In this document: one piece after another, positions 35,359 to 46,559 of the stretch
Layout: each line of letters opens with the position of its first letter
How positions within the stretch are numbered: position 1 is the stretch's first letter
NCBI GenBank assembly: GCA_020744425.1
Contig: JAGMUV010000003.1
Coordinates: 620,001 to 684,000 of the forward strand
Source of the DNA: Dactylonectria macrodidyma
Lineage: Eukaryota > Ascomycota > Sordariomycetes > Hypocreales > Nectriaceae
DNA length: 64,000 bases
Reading direction: 5' to 3'
Made by a program: the position numbers and the translations under genes
The notes under the pieces: model-generated
What the model was told of the DNA's origin: nothing
Seen by the model: only the letters and a program-made list of their open reading frames with translations
Databases searched by the model: none

Positions 35359-35825
35359 TGGTATTCTGTTGATATCATGAAGTATGGATATAGCGGAGAA
35401 TAATTACTAAGACTCTACGGCTAATCAACTGCTAATCAACCATCCTGCTACGAAAACACATCATTATTGGTGAATCGCGCGAGCATGACGTAAGAAAAAG
35501 CTCGTCCGCGTCCCGACTTTACCCTTTCAAACCCTCAAGGATCCTCCAAGATCTGCCGCTAGACGCCCAGCCCACTCAACCCGAGGCCATACGCGCGCCA
35601 TTTCCTCCACGTTTCCCCAGAGAGACAGAGGACCGAAGAGAAAGAGACTAAGAGTCGACCCAGCTCTCTCGGCGAGATGAGTGCGCCAAGGACGAGTCGC
35701 CACGGGGCCATGAACATAGCAGGTAATGTTTTGTTTTTTTATAGAGGGCACCCCGCTAGGTGTCCTCGCTGTCTCCCCTCAGGCTTCAGCGGCCCGTGTC
35801 AGGATTCAAAGCTAACTGTGGGTTG
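35359..35825. other. Intergenic, upstream of the F-box/ankyrin gene
   Basis: 467 bp with a short T run near 35731. An upstream exon ending near 35721 followed by a tiny intron (GTAATG..TATAG) is conceivable, but I cannot support it. Confidence 0.4.
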
Positions 35826-37146
35826 ATGATGACAGAGTTGCCCAACGAGATCATTTGCCACATCCTGGATCAGCTGTCAGGCAAGGATAATCTGTTGGTC
35901 GCGCAAACATGTCGCGACATGGCCGACCTAGTGCTGTCCAAGCTGTACAAGGACGACATAATAGCCATGCAAGCGCTGCCGGTTGCTCCCTACGCCCTCC
36001 GGTGGGGCTGTTGGTTCGGTGCCCTGGCGACCGTTGAGGCCTCCCTGAACGCGGCCGCTGCACTAGGCCTCGACGTCCCGGCCATCATCCAGCAGGTCGT
36101 TGTCAAGGCCCAGTTCATCGAGCCGCGCTTCAAGCGGTCCGTCAAGATCGCTGGAGGGCAGGGCAGGGGGAAGTATAGCAACTGGAACCAGGAGTCCCGC
36201 TTGCTTCACCTAGCCTGCCTCCGCGGCAACACGGCTGTTGTGGAGCTGTTACTAGAGCGAGGTGCCGATATAGACAGTCGCGATGAAAACAATTATACCG
36301 CTCTGCACTATGCCCCGAATCCAGGCGTGGTGAGTAGTACAGTCAGAAGAACACTGAGATGAATTCACGTCGTTAATGTTGACGCAGGTGCGGTATCTGC
36401 TTGACAAGGGGGTCGACGTCAACACACCAGGGGACTGGGGCATCACAGCACTCTGCTTTCTACTACTCTGGAAGTCTTCCGACCTGGAAACCTGGAGTGT
36501 AGAGCCCAACGTCCCAGGAGGCGAAGGGTCTCTTGAACCGTCGCATGCCGTCCAAGACGTACGCGGTGCCATCCGCTACCTCATCCAAGAAGCCGGCGCC
36601 GACATCTACGTGCAACCTCCCTGGCGCGGCCACCCCCTCTGCTGCGCCATTCTCTCTGAAAATGCACCAGGCGTTAAGCTTCTCCTTGAAGCCGGCGCAT
36701 CCATGGACCCCGTCAACCCCAAGACCGGCCGACGGACGCTGATGCTGACGCTGGCCATGAGCAACCGCGAGGACCCCGAGATCGTCGACATGCTGCTCGA
36801 CGCCGGCGCCCAAGTCGAGGTCGACGAAGACCCCTTCCAGGGCAGCTACCTCGAGATACCCATCATGATGCTGCTGTCGTTTGCGCCCAAGAACGCAGAG
36901 CTGCAGGCCCGCATCGCACACCGGATCTGCAAGCGCATGAAAAATGTCGACGCTATGATCGAGGGCGAGACGCCGCTGCTGTTCTACCTGCATGCGCGGC
37001 GCATCGACATTGCCAAAGTCATACTCCAGTACGGGGCAGACTGGAAGACGCGGAGGCATGAATTCGCTGAGGACACCTTCAGGGAGCTGCTGGGGAGTTC
37101 GTACGAGCCGCCAGAACCGGTTGTGCGGTCAGAAGTAGCGAGTTAG
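35826..37146 (+). CDS. F-box and ankyrin-repeat protein, 420 aa
   Basis: Probable substrate adaptor of an SCF ubiquitin ligase, or an F-box-like protein with protein-binding repeats. Exons 35826-36329 and 36388-37146, 421 codons. The start is the first ATG of the frame (two ATGs in a row, MMTELPNE). F-box at residues 4-46: LPNEIICHILDQLSGKDNLL, then ACR-like TCRDMADLVLSKLY. Ankyrin repeats start with RLLHLACLRGNTAVVELLLE (near residue 122), then YTALHYAPNPGVVRYLLDKG across the intron. Later units are separated by longer linkers (ILSENAPGVKLLLEAGASMD, EDPEIVDMLLDAGAQ, RRIDIAKVILQYGADW). Such F-box/ankyrin genes form large variable families in ascomycetes. Target is unknown. Confidence 0.88.
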
Positions 37147-38252
37147 TCACAGTCAATTCGTACTCCTCAGTTTCATGTTCATAACTACGTTGGTCGGTAG
37201 TCCGTAGCACAGTCCGTCGTAGACCATCCGTCGGCAGGATTCCATCCACTCTGAATGATGAGCATATCCCTTGCCGTCCTAACTACGAAACGAGGCACAT
37301 ATTGAATTTGGTTTAGAGACCGAAAATGGCTGTGACGCCAACTTTCCGCCATCACTCCCGTTTCCGTCCGCCTGATGCCGTGTGCCTGTTTTTCTGGCTC
37401 CCGGTTTCATGCCAGCCGCGCTTTGTTGCACGTCCCGTAGATATCAAACGATGGGCCGCGAGTGATACCGCGGTTTTATCCATCTCGGTTATTTCAGTTG
37501 GGCAAAGCTTCATGCATGAAGCCTCTTTTCCGGACCCTCCTCCATTCAGCAACTCTTCCCAGCTGAGCGTCGTTTCGAAACAGCCGACACGAGCTTTCCG
37601 GTGTGACACCAATCATGGCAACATGAACTCGGGAGGGCACATCTACACCAGACGTCTGTCCGTCATGTAAGCGAATGAAGCGGGAGTTGGGAATTCTATA
37701 CTTGACGCGTCACATCTTGGAGATATGTGTTGGCGGCACTAAGTATATGAAATTGTACGACGGCGGCCATGTCACCTCGTGGAAATTTCCAGGGAGTTGC
37801 GGATCCTCTGCCGTTTTCCTAGCAGCTTCTCAATATTTCTCTGACATAATTTCTCGCATATGTGTGGTAACTGTAACAAATTTGTACCCCTCAATCTTAG
37901 ACAGCCGGAACAGAAGTCATGATCGGACCTGTGTGGTAAAGCAAACAGACGGCTAGGCGACACCGCTACGCGCAACAGCTTGATTCTCGCGCATGCTTCC
38001 CGAGCCGGATGCCTAATGATCATCATCCAGATCATACTCCAATCCGGTATAGTGTCCCTTCGTGCCACCTGAGCATAGCTAGTGTGCGACGTCAACTGGT
38101 CCAGTGCAGCAATGATTACATCGCCGGCACCACGTTCGTCGATCACGATTACCAACTCATTGCTATAAAATACCGAAAGTTTCCGTCTTCTTTGGTCTTG
38201 AAAAATGCAACTTTATATATAGCTTTTTTCCAGAGTTTTTGTGCCCGAGACG

Positions 38253-38282
38253 AAAAGCCCGGGACGAAAAAGCCGGGCTTTT
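38253..38282. repeat. Perfect 10-bp inverted repeat (hairpin) AAAAGCCCGG / CCGGGCTTTT
   Basis: Arms at 38253-38262 and 38273-38282 around a 10-nt loop. A related half-copy (GCCCGAGACGAAAA) sits just before it, so the arm looks partly duplicated. No gene is attached. It could be a mobile-element remnant or a chance structure. Confidence 0.4.
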
Positions 38283-38921
38283 GTCCATATACTGTACCGC
38301 ACCTGGCGAAGTGAGTTTCCTTCTGAACTGAACCATCAGCTCGAGTTCCCCACCCACTAATTTTCTCTCTAGGCGGTATTCCAGATCGCCATTGGAATCT
38401 TGGCATCACAACATATCTGTTACCCTGTTCAAGGCCTGTGACAACCCACTTTTGGCAGCTTCCCAGTGAAAGTTCTTAGGCCCTGAGTACGTTCTAACAA
38501 CAATGGGAGCGCGACACTTCTCTGAGAAATCTTCTCGTCTATGTGCTTATAGCGAGCAATGAACAGGACTACCCAGAGCAAACCTCGCAAGTTCTACGAC
38601 AGTATGAACCCTCGAGATGAAGTTTGATCGTTACTAACTTTCACCAGTCATTGTGCTGCTCGCCTGCCTAATAAAGACGTCATCAAAACTCCGGTGCGAT
38701 TGTTTTCTCGGATTTGAGAGGACAACATATATATGCAACCATCGTTCATGCCTTCTTTACCCGATATCCCTTTACCACTCTAGCCAACGATGGTCTGTCA
38801 TATACTAAGACAGCGGCCCCATAGCTCCTCAGCCTGGTGACAGTTTGGATAGAAACCTCTAAAGGCTAGGCAGCCAGAGGGACCTTCCAAGCTCCATGGA
38901 GTTAGTGGAGAACCCCTCGTA

Positions 38922-39960
38922 ATGCGCCAGCCTCTGGCCCATGACGAAGCTGCAGTCACGATGAACACCGAGGCACTGAACACCGAGGCACCATGGGTCG
39001 GTAAGCCATATGTCTAAAAAGATCATAACAAGGTGCTAATCTTCTTCAGGCCTTATTCCGGCACTTGACACTCGGTGGTGAAATCCTGTGCCGCCTCAAC
39101 AGACCGCACTTCATCAGAAAGTGTTGGGACCAGCCTTTCCGGGCCAGCCAATCTCAGCCATCGAGAAGACTCACCTGGCCAATATCATCCGCACGGTGTA
39201 GTCAGAATGAAGGAATCTGGAGCAATTCATGGTCTATTTTTGACCTTGCAAGTCTGCAAGGGAACATTTGAGCCCAAAACCTGGGTGCGAACGCGGCCCC
39301 TTTGACCATTCTACCCACCTAGAGCTTTTTCATCGATACTTTCGCAACCGTCGCCCACGGCCCCGGCTGCGCGGCTTTCGACTCACCAGGAGCTGCCCGA
39401 ATCCTACCCAAGGCTGACAAGGTGCCATGCAGCGTGGCCTACACGACAATCCATTCAAAGCTTCCAATCGTGCCCCCCTGTGCGGTGGTCGCTTTCTCGA
39501 GGCCGTGAGTCTTTCTGTGGCAGAGAATGGACGGTATTTGGGGCCACGCAGCAACAACTGACGGCCGTTGCCTGGAGCTCTGCCATCCTGGGACTGGGGA
39601 AAAGTCCGATCGAAGCCTCAATACGGATCGGCAACCCAATCTCAATCCCATCGGCCTGGTGAAATACGAGGCCCGGGAGCCCGCAGAGTGCGAGGGACTC
39701 CTCAAAAGTATGTTCGAACTTGCTGATGGGATGGGGCAACTTGACAGGTGTGGTCTCGCCTAACATCCTCCTTTTACAAGAGTCGCCTCAGTTCTAGTCC
39801 TGCCTTGGCATCATCCTACATCCTAGCAAACCAGTCCCCGTTCTTGCTGGGCCGCGCCACATTCCTCCACGTCATGCTTCGCTTCTTGAACAAGAAGTGT
39901 GGAAACCGCGCGGATGAGGCACCGAAACACGTGCCCATCAATGCCTGCAGTCACTTGACA
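38922..39960 (+). pseudogene. Relic of an MFS (Dal5/ACS-type) permease
   Basis: Two pieces in different frames read like the end of such permeases: SNLLMGWGNLTGVVSPNILL (about 39707-39770; compare the GFGNxxGVVSSNI helix of the family), then after a frame change FLHVMLRFLNKKCGNRADE (about 39860-39920; compare HVMLRxENKKR). In-frame stops separate them. At the 5' side an ATG (38922) runs to a good intron (39001-39049) and then to a stop, TGA, within 30 nt; its link to the permease pieces is not certain. Upstream pieces are too eroded to align by eye. Confidence 0.42.
38962..38991 (+). repeat. 15-bp tandem duplication TGAACACCGAGGCAC
   Basis: Two exact head-to-tail copies. The length is a multiple of three, so it would insert five residues (MNTEA/LNTEA) in the relic frame starting at 38922. 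Confidence 0.75.
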
Positions 39961-41829
39961 TCAATGTAAGCTCTAATTTGTTCCCCCTTCTCTCATATGA
40001 TGCCGCCACTCCATGACGGCCGGCCACGAGATACTGCATTCAAGGCGAGGAAAACTAGAATTCTTATAAGCTGCTGGCCTCAAGGCGCAACTTTCAAGAT
40101 GTACATTTTTCTCTCTTATGCATTATTTTAGTTCCCATCGACAACTCTAGCATCGTTCAACTCATCAACTGCTAACATAGTGAATAGGACGCTGAACGTT
40201 CCGCCATCATGCGTTGGGCTAAAACCACTACACTACACAGTCAGACTCTAGCAGCGACTTCTTGATAGGTCCCGACGACAGTCCAGCCCGAACATACTAG
40301 AACAGATCCCACAAGACGACAAGTGCGACGACAGTCGAGGAGGAAAGACCGTTTCGGAGTCAGACATGGAGAGACTTCTCAAAGGGGCCTGATTTATCAG
40401 CGATGCTCGCAATCTATTCGACTGCTTCACGTTTATAATAAATGGCAACGACACTTTGATTGAAGAGACGTATTCCCATATATTATGCCTTAAGACTTTC
40501 GATTCACGACATAGCATAATGCGACCCATGTAATCTTGTCGAACATCAGACAGATCTTGCAGCCGGGACGGGACAAAGCAATGGTCAAAACTCATGATAC
40601 ATCATCATGATACAGATGTCCAGTCACCTCAACAAACCTCACAGCATTCCGCTACGACTATCACAGCAAGTTGAAAAACAAACAAACCAAAAACGTCTTG
40701 TGGGCTCAGGGACCCGATGATGACACCTTTGAGTTCGAACTTACCAACCACCACCCACTACTACTTCCAAATTAGCGTTTTGCAGCACTGCAATAGCCGA
40801 GAATGAACAGACGTTTTACATTCATCACGAACAGTCTCGGCTTTCTATGTCCCTGCAAGGAAGGCCGGGATTGAGAACACGTCACCCGCATCAAATCGCC
40901 CGGCGGGAACTCAATTCCAACATCTGCATCTTGTTATACGACCAGGCACGATGTCTATGGCCTCATCTTAAATTTCCACGCATTTTAGTCGGGCACAACA
41001 CGATGACTTCACCTTGGACCATTTGGCTCACGCAACCACATGCTTTTGCTACAACCTACCAGTTCAACGCAACAGAGAAAACAGAACGCTATGCGGACGT
41101 CACCACGCTCCTGGTCATGAGAATAGCTCACAAGACAACGCTGAGCAATGCAACAACCCACTTGGTGTGACAAGATTAATGCCCATACCCTCAAGATCTT
41201 CTCCGAACTAGGCATAGGAGCAGAAACACCGAAAGGCTTCGCACCGCATCGGAGTTTGCCTTAATGCTCTGCATAGCTTGTGTCCCGTCTCATTTTCAGA
41301 TTGGTGTTCATATACCAACACGACAACACAAGAGTTTCACCCACCTTGCAATCGCATCGTTTCCTCCTATTCAAAGCAAATGCCATTTTTCGAAGAAACA
41401 CTTCTCAAGCCACGACCGACTTTACTACATCACCTACGCAGACGCATATAAATCTGTCTACAAAACTCGAGGAGCAGGGCCTCGTAGCTCATAATGCAAT
41501 TATGGCTCTGACTCTCGTCACTCGGCCAGTCAGAAGATGAATATGACTGCCAACTACCATAAACTCGCGAAGGATTTGATTTAAGAGTGGAAGTCAAACC
41601 TTCAAACTAAAATCTCATCTAAGTTTGGGTTCTCCGCGCGGCATTATCAGTGCCCTAAGACAGTTCAAGGGAACTTAATGTCTCTCGGCAAAGGAGACGG
41701 CTACATATCTCATGCATCCACTCGAGTAGAGGTTCAGTTCCCAGACGAGCATCCTTCCGCCATCACTTGCTCAGGAATGCTGAGCCTTTGTTCGCAACTG
41801 CAGTTCCTAGCAACCACTCTGGAGCTTCT

Positions 41830-42570
41830 ATGGCGACATGTATCTCCTGGATTGACAAGTCGTCTCTTTCGACAACTAACTACTACGAGTATAATGATAT
41901 CCCGGAAATAACCCAGTTCCCAGAGGGCAGTTTTCGTTGGCAACTCGAAACCTGCTCAGTCAAGCAGCCCTTCCAACAACGAAAGGTCCGGAAAGAGACA
42001 CTGTATCAACCGGCCAGGTTGCAGGCTAATAAGATCACTAAATCCCAGAATAAACTTGTGAGTCTCAGTCCATCTTCCCTGTCTCGGGCCCTACTAAATG
42101 GAGTATCACAGTCCGAAGTTGAGCAGCGGATTACCCGGGCTGCTTACCAGCAGATTAGCCACAACAGGCGTAAAGATGGTACCAATGCGTCTCTCGTTTC
42201 CGACCGAGTACCCAAGCATCATATTCCCCATTTTGATTCTCATAGCTTCGAGTCCTATGGCTGTGAGGCTGCGGTGACCGCCTGTCACCTGGCTGTTGCG
42301 GCCCAACAACCAATTCAACATGCTCGACCTAAGGTGAGTCGGCACTCTCGTAACCCTTTCGATTACTAACCTTAGTTGTAGGACACATGATGATGAATCT
42401 CACGACGCAAAAAAGAGTATTCCTTTCTCAATAAGGCTGTGCGACCATTACTATACAACCGCGCCTTTCTTCAGGCTGGTACGTCAATGTACAATACCTA
42501 GCAACTTCTCTTGGGACAGGCGCACCTGCTCCATTTGGCGGCATATTCATATGTCTTGATTATGCCGTCA
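41830..42570 (+). pseudogene. Possible decayed gene of unknown family
   Basis: An ATG frame of 179 codons (41830-42369) ends near a convincing intron: donor GTGAGT at 42334, branch site ACTAAC, acceptor TTGTAG at 42381. After splicing the frame meets TGA three times at once, yet the same frame then reads KEYSFLNKAVRPLLYNRAFLQAG, which looks like real protein. I take this as a gene broken by nonsense changes. A short 170-aa intact gene ending at 42390 is the alternative. No family recognised. Confidence 0.3.
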
Positions 42571-43207
42571 AGTCCTTGGGGGTAGGGCTGCGAGAGATTT
42601 GCAAGGTGCAAGGGGAGTATTAATTCATTACCAAGCAGTTTCTCCGCCTGTACTGCAACCATTCCGGCTTCCTTGATCGGGCGACTACTTGAGTACTGCC
42701 TCAGAGTGGATGAAGCAGGTATCTGCCGATTCCGTCCAATGTGGCTTACCACCCAGCCTTGTGAAGCCATCATTGCCATTTTGCCTTGGCCTTGTTCGTC
42801 CATGCCCTTAAGGAGCACACATTTTCAGGCCTCGATGTGGCCATACGACGGCCTATGAGCGTCACACTCACAACTCGCTCATTTCATGAGCCGAATCCAG
42901 GGCAATTGCACAAATCTTCAACACATGAGGAAGGCTCTCAGCTCTCAGCAGAAAGGTCGGCCCTGGAGGAGCCGACGAACGCACTCACCTGACGTGACGG
43001 CTCTCACACATTTTACGGTTCTATGCAGGTTTGAGAATGGTGCCGCTTTCACTAGATAGAGAACCCGATCCTCCGAATACCCGCACTAGGTTCCACGCGA
43101 GCTTGAGATCCGTCTAAAGGTTAGGGCCAACCTCAAGCAGTCGCCCCATACCTTCAACCTGCGTAGCAGTCAAAACTGCGACGCTATGCTCCATTACCTC
43201 TACGGAA

Positions 43208-43480
43208 AATAACGTGACGATACGGAGGCGTGCGGCAAATGTACGCAAAGAACGGAGCCCTCGTGGCTGACGGCACTGCTGCTTGCGGCAGCTGTGATTG
43301 GAATCGTTCTGGTGCTACTTGTCCTTTTGGTATGTTTATCTATATCAATGTTTGATCTCATACGAATTACTGAATCCCCATCAGTCCCCAAGCATGGTAC
43401 CAAGCGCAAGGCATCTGAGGATGCTTCGGAAGGCGCCGAATCTGACAATTCGGACCCGCATGCAGAAAACCTTTGATCGC
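43208..43480 (+). pseudogene. Fragment with a degenerate fungal cysteine motif
   Basis: One frame at about 43226-43330 reads RQMYAKNGALVADGTAACGS followed by CDWNRSGATCPF. It is followed by a possible intron (GTATGT at 43331 to CATCAG near 43384) and a charged disordered segment (KRKASEDASEGAESDNSD) that ends in a stop. The pattern resembles C-x2-C..NG..C...GTAACGSC..NRSGATC motifs of uncharacterised fungal proteins, with the first cysteines lost. This resemblance is from memory and unverified. Confidence 0.3.
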
Positions 43481-44229
43481 TACACGCAGTACCCTCTACG
43501 ATTACTTCGACAGTCTTAATAAGCGACGTAAGAAGAATGAAGACAAACCCAGGAAGAAAACACCTGGTATTTCTGATGTTAGTCTCGTCCGAAATGTCAC
43601 GACCTCCCTAAAGGATATCCAACGTGCATAAACAGAAGACACCTGGAGACAAAGAAAGGGCGGAATTGCTACGGTATTACGGATCGAAATTCTGTAACGA
43701 ACTGTCGGCACACCTTTGACGCGTCCAGGTTGTGAATGGGACGGTGCAACAGAATCTATGGCCTGAGGATGAGTCTCTCGCATGGCGACTATTCAGGCCG
43801 AAGCTGATTGCATGTGCCGGGAAGGGGGGGTGCATTACCTCACCTTGGACTCTTTCGGTCTTTCCTACGAAACAAAGGCGGCCACACCGAATATCTGAAC
43901 TTCAATGGGAACAGCGACTTGCAACTCCCCCAGGCCGTCTCATCAACCCTATGAAACCACCAAGTGATGCTTCCGACTGTGCGCATATACTATACTATAT
44001 TATTCACTTACTCCAAGGAACCAACGCAGCTAGCCCTATTTCCAACAGCACAACCAGGGATATTGACACGAGCACCAACCTTAAGTGTGATCTACAAGGA
44101 GAGACGCATACGATAACATGATACTCAAACCCCTCGACTATATCATTCGATACAGTAGACGGTGGCATACTGCTTCATGATCTTATGCAGTGCTGCTCAG
44201 GCATCATATTCGCACTGATGGGGCCAGCA

Positions 44230-45420
44230 ATCCCGGAACCTCACATTCTTTCCAATTCAACAACGGAGACGAGGACAGCTATGCGGCTCTCGCACTTGAC
44301 AGATTAGCGAAATGATCAGTTCTAAACATCAGAGCAAAGCCCACCTCAACGAATCAACAATGCTATTCCACAGCATCCCTGTGGGTGGCTTTTCTCATTC
44401 AAGGACTTAGACCATGCTGGCTTCGGTCCCAGGACACCCTGTGGATGCCTTCTTTCATGATGCATCCCGAAAGGAAGAGGCTGCAGCACAATCGCCATTT
44501 AGTGTTTAATATTCCCGCTTTAAACGAATCAACCGTTTCAGATGGTTATCATGCATGTTCCAGCGCTGTATTATGGTCTCTGATGAGAGATATACCGCTC
44601 TCTGCGAAGAGACCCGGGACGTTTTCGGCGAGGCCAAGGAGATGGCTGAAACAATCACCTACCTTTAAGTAATCTTAAGGATACTTTGCATTTCTTAAGG
44701 ATCTCAAAGTCCTAGTTTTTGAAGCCTAATGGACTTACTATGGAATAAGTTTAGTTTTACTTTGCACCATTTCAAGGACTTTCATAGTTGTTGTTATGGA
44801 TAGTTTGGAGCTTTGCCCTAACCAGCAGATATAATAGACCCATAGTTAAAACCTCAATCTTAGAGGTTAGCTTTAGCAATTCAAGACCTCACACACAAAA
44901 CTCGACGAACACTTCATGGCTCCTACCTTTAGAGCACTATTCCTGGGACGGAACGCAGCGGAAAGCGCAATCATTATACAGCCGGAAAGAACGGTGCTAG
45001 AGGGTACTCATTCTTCGATTTGAAAAGAACCCCCCCACCCCCATATCTTTCTGCAACTGCACACACTATTTACTTTGAATCAACAACATTATTCTCCCCG
45101 TTATATCGTCAACCTGGTCAAACATCAGAGCCGCCCTGGAACGTGACGGGCTGCATGGCCAACAATGCAGACAACGACGCAGCAACTCGCGAACTGTTGC
45201 TGGAGGCGATTACAAGATTCGACGTGATATGTACAACTCCGGTGTTCTTCTTACAGATGAAGGGATAGCTACGGACTTCGACTTCCAACTGGTCATCATC
45301 GATGAGGTCGGCCACTGTCACAGCACCACGACTCATCCTCATACATCGGGGCCTTGCGCGCTATATTGTTTTTCTAGTTGGTCCTACATATCCCCGTGTC
45401 TACTCTACGGGAAGTCATAA
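44230..45420 (+). pseudogene. Relic of an SF1 (UPF1/DNA2-like) helicase
   Basis: Protein-like pieces in changing frames, in the order expected for a fungal helicase of this class: SFQFNNGDEDSYAALALDRL (44250s), LASVPGHPVDAFFHDASRKE (44420s), FNIPALNESTVSDGYHACSS (44510s), DERYTALCEETRDVFGEAKE (44580s). An AT-rich stretch of about 200 bp then replaces the place where a Walker A would be expected. After it come NDAATRELLLEAITRFDVIC (45170s) and, shifted, TDEGIATDFDFQLVIIDEVG (45250s), the last being a motif II (DExx, here DEVG). At least four frame changes and several stops make this non-functional. Confidence 0.5.
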
Positions 45421-45796
45421 TCCAAACAATGCTCCAGATGCGCCTGTGATTTAGCAATAGTTGATGGCTCTGGGCTGATCTTTGGGTGATTTTTATGAAC
45501 GGCGGTTATCTAAAATCCAACACAAGTTCTGGTTTGACTTCGCATGTTGAATAAAAGGATATTCAAACCAAATGTATGACTATCATTAACCTCCCGAGCT
45601 GGAAATTATCATCCTAAACCGGATCGTACAGTCCATGTCTTCATCTCTTCGTGGGCCTCCATCTTCTCGCCGCCATTAATCTCTGCTACAGGCAATAACC
45701 TAGCAGTATGTTCCATTTCAGAGACCAGCTCTTCCTTGACCATTTTCCTCGACTTTATCGCAGGTGAATTAATTTCCTCCAAGATATCCGCTAAAA

Positions 45797-46559
45797 TCAC
45801 CGCAGCTCCTTTGTCTTCTCCGCTGTGCCCGTCACATCATTTACCTCAACGACGTGAGGCCAGATGGAATCATCATCTTGTGATTCGTCCATCTTAACAG
45901 CAGCTCCCTGGCTGCCTATACCAGTCCTTTTGGGCCTCCGGTGGAGCATGAACCAAATCACCCCACCGATAACAGCCAGCCCGACCACTCCGCCGACAAC
46001 GGCGCCGGCGATGGCGCCCGCGGATATGGTCCTGTGTTCGCGTGAGTTTGACCCGATGGCAGTCGAATACATAGCTGGATCAGCATCGATAGTGAAACTC
46101 TCGGCAGAACTGCTGTTGCAGCAGCTCGAGGAGTCGATGTCCCCCAAGCAGCAGTATTCATCTGAGGCGCATTCCTCGACATGCACGTAATTTTCTGATG
46201 CTGTAAGAATTATTAGGGCCTTTATCTCAGTGTATGATTGACGACAAGGATCATCAGTGGCCTTTGTCATCTCCAAGAACTCCGGGCAAGAATGAGAACT
46301 TACACTCTATCCCCGTACAGACCTGGTAACACCCATACCAGTCTGGATTATCACAGGGCCCGCGATACACGCTCCCTTCAGATAATCGGCATAATCCATT
46401 CGGCAAGCATGTATCACCCTTCCAGCAGCATGTTGACCAGTCTGTTGCGTTCGACCCGCACGGGATGTACCAATCGCCCAGCTCGGTTCCGTCGGCATCA
46501 TAGCATTCGGCGGCCATTACAGAGCCGATGAGGGCTGGCCAGATCTGCCAAGTGTGCAT
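45797..46559 (-). CDS. Secreted-type Cys-rich protein with one membrane helix, 219 aa
   Basis: Exons 46304-46559 and 45797-46200 with a 103-nt intron; the join gives 220 codons. Order: signal peptide (MHTWQIWPALIGSVMA), an extracellular cysteine-rich domain (ECYDADGTELGDWYIPCG, CCWKGDTCLPNGLC, CCLGD, CC), a Ser-rich spacer, one membrane helix (GAIAGAVVGGVVGLAVIGGVIWFM, near residues 137-160), a basic stop-transfer (LHRRPKR) and an acidic cytoplasmic tail (SQDDDSIWP). This layout is shared by many uncharacterised ascomycete surface proteins and resembles cell-wall stress sensors, though the WSC domain is not present. A 5'-facing partner lies 1.1 kb away. Confidence 0.85.

Larger units (their letters stand above)
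37147..45796. other. 8.6-kb block without an intact gene; coding relics
   Basis: Every other stretch of this window has a gene per 2-3 kb, but this one has none I can support as intact. Open frames are all under 200 codons. Inside are protein-like pieces interrupted by stops and frame changes, listed separately (MFS permease C-terminus, 38.9-39.9 kb; 41.8-42.6 kb; cysteine-motif piece, 43.2 kb; helicase, 44.2-45.4 kb). Base composition is not extreme, so strong repeat-induced point mutation is not obvious. A hairpin lies at 38253-38282 and an AT-rich 200-bp segment at about 44670-44880. Confidence 0.55.

Noticed and set aside
37147..45796. Strong repeat-induced point mutation
   Set aside because: The relics are not markedly TA-rich and breaks include many frameshifts, so simple RIP does not explain them. 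A quantitative RIP index was not computed.
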